Below, piece by piece: positions 61,807 to 64,000 of a stretch of DNA of 64,000 nucleotides. The stretch's first letter is position 1, and every line of letters begins with the position of its first letter. Source of the stretch: Atopomonas sediminilitoris (GTDB lineage: Bacteria > Pseudomonadota > Gammaproteobacteria > Pseudomonadales > Pseudomonadaceae). The stretch lies in assembly GCF_022601735.1 (NCBI RefSeq), contig NZ_JAKUMM010000007.1, positions 186,001 to 250,000 on the forward strand, written 5' to 3'. The notes beneath the pieces were generated by a model. It was given only the letters and a program-made list of their open reading frames with translations. It ran no database searches and was not told the origin of the DNA. A program made the position numbers and the translations under genes.

Positions 61807-63591
61807 ATGTCCCGCCTACTTGTCCTGTTGCTGCTTGGTCTGTTCAACCTAAGTGGCCACGCCAATCTGTTCGATAACCGCCCGAGCAGCCTGCTAGGCG
61901 CCCCGGCGAATAACCAAGCGGACTTTTTACCGGTCGACCAAGCTTTTCAGGTTGAGCTGTACCGCCAGAGCGACACCCGCCTGACCTTGCGCTTTATCAA
62001 TGCCGACGCCTACTACCTGTACCGGCACCGCTTTAACTTCAGCACCAACAACACCCAGGTCACGCTCGGCACGCCTGCGCTACCCGCAGGCCAAGCCAAA
62101 ACCGACGAATACTTCGGTGATGTCGAGGTCTACTACGGCATCACCGACGTCAGCATGACGGTCAGCAACCCCGACCAACTGCCCTTTACCCTCAACGTGA
62201 GCTATCAAGGCTGCGCCGACAAAGGCTTGTGCTACCCACCTGAAACCAAGCGCTTTGACATCAGCCAGAGCAGCGCCGCCCCGATCACCAGCAACACCCG
62301 TAATACAAGCGCAAGCGAGCCAGCCAGCCCACTCTGGCAAGGCGTGCTTCTGGCTTTCTTAGCAGGTCTCGGCCTGACCTTTACTCCATGCGTGCTGCCG
62401 ATGCTGCCGATTTTGTCGGGCGTGGTCTTGCGCGGTCATCCATCTCGCCTGCGCGGCTTAGCCCTGAGCACCGCTTACGTGTTACCCATGGCTATGTGCT
62501 TTGCCGTACTGGGCGCACTGATGGGCAGCTTTGGTGCCGAGCTAAACCTGCAAGCCCGCCTGCAATCGCCGTGGGTGCTGATTCCTTTTGCCCTGTTTTT
62601 CGCCCTGTTCGCTATCGCCATGTTTGGCGTTTTTGAGCTACGCCTGCCGGCCTTTATTCGCGAACCCCTGGACCGCCAAGCCAGTCATGCGCGCGGCGGC
62701 TCGCTGCTTGGCGCGGCGACGCTGGGCGTTCTATCCAGTCTATTGGTCTCACCCTGCGTCACCGCACCAATGGCTGGGCTGCTGCTGTACATCTCCCTCA
62801 GTGGCGACGCCTTAGGCGGCGCCCTGCAACTGTTTGCCCTCGGCCTAGGCATGGGCGTGCCCTTGCTGGTGGTCGGCGCCGGCGGCAGTGCCTTGCTACC
62901 CAAGAGTGGCGCGTGGATGGTCGCCGTGCGCAATGTGTTTGGCGTCATGCTGCTGGCGGTCGCGATTTGGTTGTTGGAGCGCTTGCTACCAGGCCCAGCG
63001 GCGCTGGCGCTGTGGGGCCTACTCGCCGCTGGCGTCGCGCTGTTTTTAGGCGCGTTGGAATTTGGCGCTAAAAATGCCCGGCAAAAACTGGCGCAGCTAC
63101 TCGGCCTCGCCCTGCTGGTGTACGCCCTCGCCAGCTGGATTGGCGCCCTGCAAGGCGCCAGCGACCCGCTGCGCCCGCTAGCACCAAGCCATACATCGCT
63201 TGATACCCCCAGCGCCAGCCAAGGCCAGTGGCAAACCATCACCACTGCCAAGGAGCTAACAACTGCGCTAAAGCGCGCCAGCGACCAGCAACAAGCTGTG
63301 CTGCTGGACTGGTACGCCGACTGGTGCATCAGTTGCAAAATCATCGAACGCGAGGTGCTTGAGCACCCCGAGATCGCTCCCCGCCTCGCCACCCTGCTGC
63401 TACTGCGCTTGGATTTGACCGACAACACCGCCGAACAACGACAATTGCTGGCCCAACACCAGCTGTTTGGCCCGCCGGCGCTGCAATTCTTTGATGCCCA
63501 AGGTGACGAGCTGCGCGACTTACGCGTCATCGGAGAAATCGAGCGCGCAGCCTTTGCTCGTCTGCTGGATCGCCGTGAGGCAGGCCTGTAA
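61807..63591 (+). CDS. dsbD: Thiol:disulfide interchange protein DsbD
   Basis: 594 residues from ATG 61807 (GTGAG upstream). It passes electrons from cytoplasmic thioredoxin to periplasmic DsbC/DsbG/CcmG. Signal peptide; nDsbD domain with Cys136/Cys142 (GCADKGLCYPPE); eight-helix core with Cys pair (TFTPCVLPMLP; LVSPCVTAPMAG); C-terminal thioredoxin domain with Cys507-x2-Cys510 (DWYADWCISCKII). Known as dipZ in P. aeruginosa, upstream of aroQ as here. Confidence 0.96.
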   Translation: MSRLLVLLLLGLFNLSGHANLFDNRPSSLLGAPANNQADFLPVDQAFQVELYRQSDTRLTLRFINADAYYLYRHRFNFSTNNTQVTLGTPALPAGQAKTDEYFGDVEVYYGITDVSMTVSNPDQLPFTLNVSYQGCADKGLCYPPETKRFDISQSSAAPITSNTRNTSASEPASPLWQGVLLAFLAGLGLTFTPCVLPMLPILSGVVLRGHPSRLRGLALSTAYVLPMAMCFAVLGALMGSFGAELNLQARLQSPWVLIPFALFFALFAIAMFGVFELRLPAFIREPLDRQASHARGGSLLGAATLGVLSSLLVSPCVTAPMAGLLLYISLSGDALGGALQLFALGLGMGVPLLVVGAGGSALLPKSGAWMVAVRNVFGVMLLAVAIWLLERLLPGPAALALWGLLAAGVALFLGALEFGAKNARQKLAQLLGLALLVYALASWIGALQGASDPLRPLAPSHTSLDTPSASQGQWQTITTAKELTTALKRASDQQQAVLLDWYADWCISCKIIEREVLEHPEIAPRLATLLLLRLDLTDNTAEQRQLLAQHQLFGPPALQFFDAQGDELRDLRVIGEIERAAFARLLDRREAGL

Positions 63592-63732
63592 CACCCCGTC
63601 CATTATTCGCCTGCTATTCTGTGGCCAACAGCCGCCAACGGCTTGCATCTCGCAGAGATATAGACAGGAACTTGCGTGCTTAGGCATAGTCCACCCTTGC
63701 CCACCGCAACGCACAAGAATAAGGCGATACCC

Positions 63733-64000
63733 ATGGCGACCTTGCTGGTCTTGCACGGCCCTAACCTCAATTTACTCGGCACCCGCGAACCCGGCGTTTA
63801 TGGTGCCGACACGCTCGAGAGCATCAATCAAGGCTTAGAACAGCGTGCGCGCGAAGCCGGCCACCACCTGCTCAGCCTGCAAAGCAATGCCGAGTACGAG
63901 CTGATCGAGCGCATCCATGCCGCCCGTGGCGAAGGTGTCGACTTCATCATCATTAATCCAGCCGCTTTTACACATACCAGCGTCGCCTTACGTGACGCAT
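63733..64000 (+). CDS. aroQ: Type II 3-dehydroquinate dehydratase (truncated by window end)
   Basis: The first 89 residues are present; the frame runs off the right edge. It begins [20 protein letters not shown], with the catalytic Tyr in GVYG and the active-site [16 protein letters not shown]. The family enzyme (~147 aa, dodecamer) dehydrates 3-dehydroquinate in the shikimate pathway. AAGGCGA precedes the ATG. The accB/accC genes would be expected next. Confidence 0.97.
   Translation, partial: MATLLVLHGPNLNLLGTREPGVYGADTLESINQGLEQRAREAGHHLLSLQSNAEYELIERIHAARGEGVDFIIINPAAFTHTSVALRDA

Noticed and set aside
62685..63530. 281-codon frame antisense to dsbD
   Set aside because: Ser/Arg-rich shadow of a GC-rich gene; no motif and no ribosome-binding site.
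1..64000. CRISPR array, prophage, integron or insertion sequence
   Set aside because: No regularly spaced direct repeats, no cas, integrase, transposase or phage structural gene was seen on either strand.

Overview
The window is ordinary chromosomal DNA of a gammaproteobacterium of the Pseudomonas type. The coding sequence is GC-rich. Gene families and local gene order match Pseudomonas closely: speA, yciH-like, NUDIX, DUF2333, GcbA-like diguanylate cyclase, CtpL-like receptor, dsbD, aroQ; glyA, methyltransferase, MapZ-like PilZ, radA; and OmpA lipoprotein, collagen-like protein, dinG, HDOD protein, esterase, OmpA protein, pdxH. Synteny statements rest on memory of P. aeruginosa PAO1, not on a search. 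I see no prophage, integrase, insertion sequence, CRISPR array, rRNA or plasmid gene. The species cannot be named.

Layout. 1-2.1 kb: the end of a degenerate GGDEF protein, a two-gene leftward operon with an antitoxin-like/HTH regulator, a palindrome cluster with DnaA-box-like sites, and an FKBP lipoprotein. 2.2-9.3 kb: metabolic and regulatory genes. A TetR regulator faces an SDR/chromene-carboxylate-isomerase pair across a clean operator, followed by an acyl-CoA dehydrogenase, a GlxA-type AraC regulator, a periplasmic protein of unknown role, a BASS transporter and a glycine-zipper lipoprotein. 9.4-20.3 kb: envelope and housekeeping genes (LprI-like, pdxH, two OmpA-type lipoproteins, serine hydrolase, HDOD, dinG, collagen-like secreted protein, two SEC-C metal-binding proteins, LEA2 lipoprotein, DUF2489). 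20.4-27.7 kb: glyA, MapZ-like PilZ, radA, DJ-1, purine permease and trmA.

27.8-31.3 kb is the most accessory-looking part: two tandem DUF4136-type lipoproteins, a possible 23-residue peptide, an AT-richer methyltransferase gene, and a ~460 bp non-coding element bounded by inverted hairpins. It ends with a DUF4345 protein, a DUF411 metal-binding protein, and tRNA-Val(TAC) and tRNA-Asp(GTC) with their own promoter and terminator. 31.7-41.2 kb: rdgC, a MerR regulator facing a tpm methyltransferase across a SoxR-box-like dyad, azlCD, a DUF4336 protein, a 1156-residue transporter-type hybrid histidine kinase, a MgtC/DUF4010 protein and a Sel1-repeat protein. 41.7-49.5 kb: AI-2E transporter and TusA-like protein facing a BepA-like protease, an OprO/P-type porin, an ECF sigma/zinc anti-sigma pair, a KAS III and an alpha/beta hydrolase. 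49.6-64 kb: YbiT-type ABC-F, an SDR facing an AraC regulator, speA and its conserved downstream block, ending inside aroQ.

How parts work together. Cyclic-di-GMP recurs (terminal GGDEF, MapZ-like PilZ effector, GcbA-like cyclase beside a chemoreceptor). Outer-membrane and periplasmic quality control is represented by FkpA-like FKBP, BepA-like protease, DsbD and OmpA lipoproteins. Several regulators lie divergent from their likely targets with visible dyads (TetR/SDR, MerR/tpm, AraC/SDR). The least explained signals are the tpm control region, the inverted-hairpin element, the paired DnaA-box palindromes, and an SDR whose catalytic Tyr is replaced by Phe.
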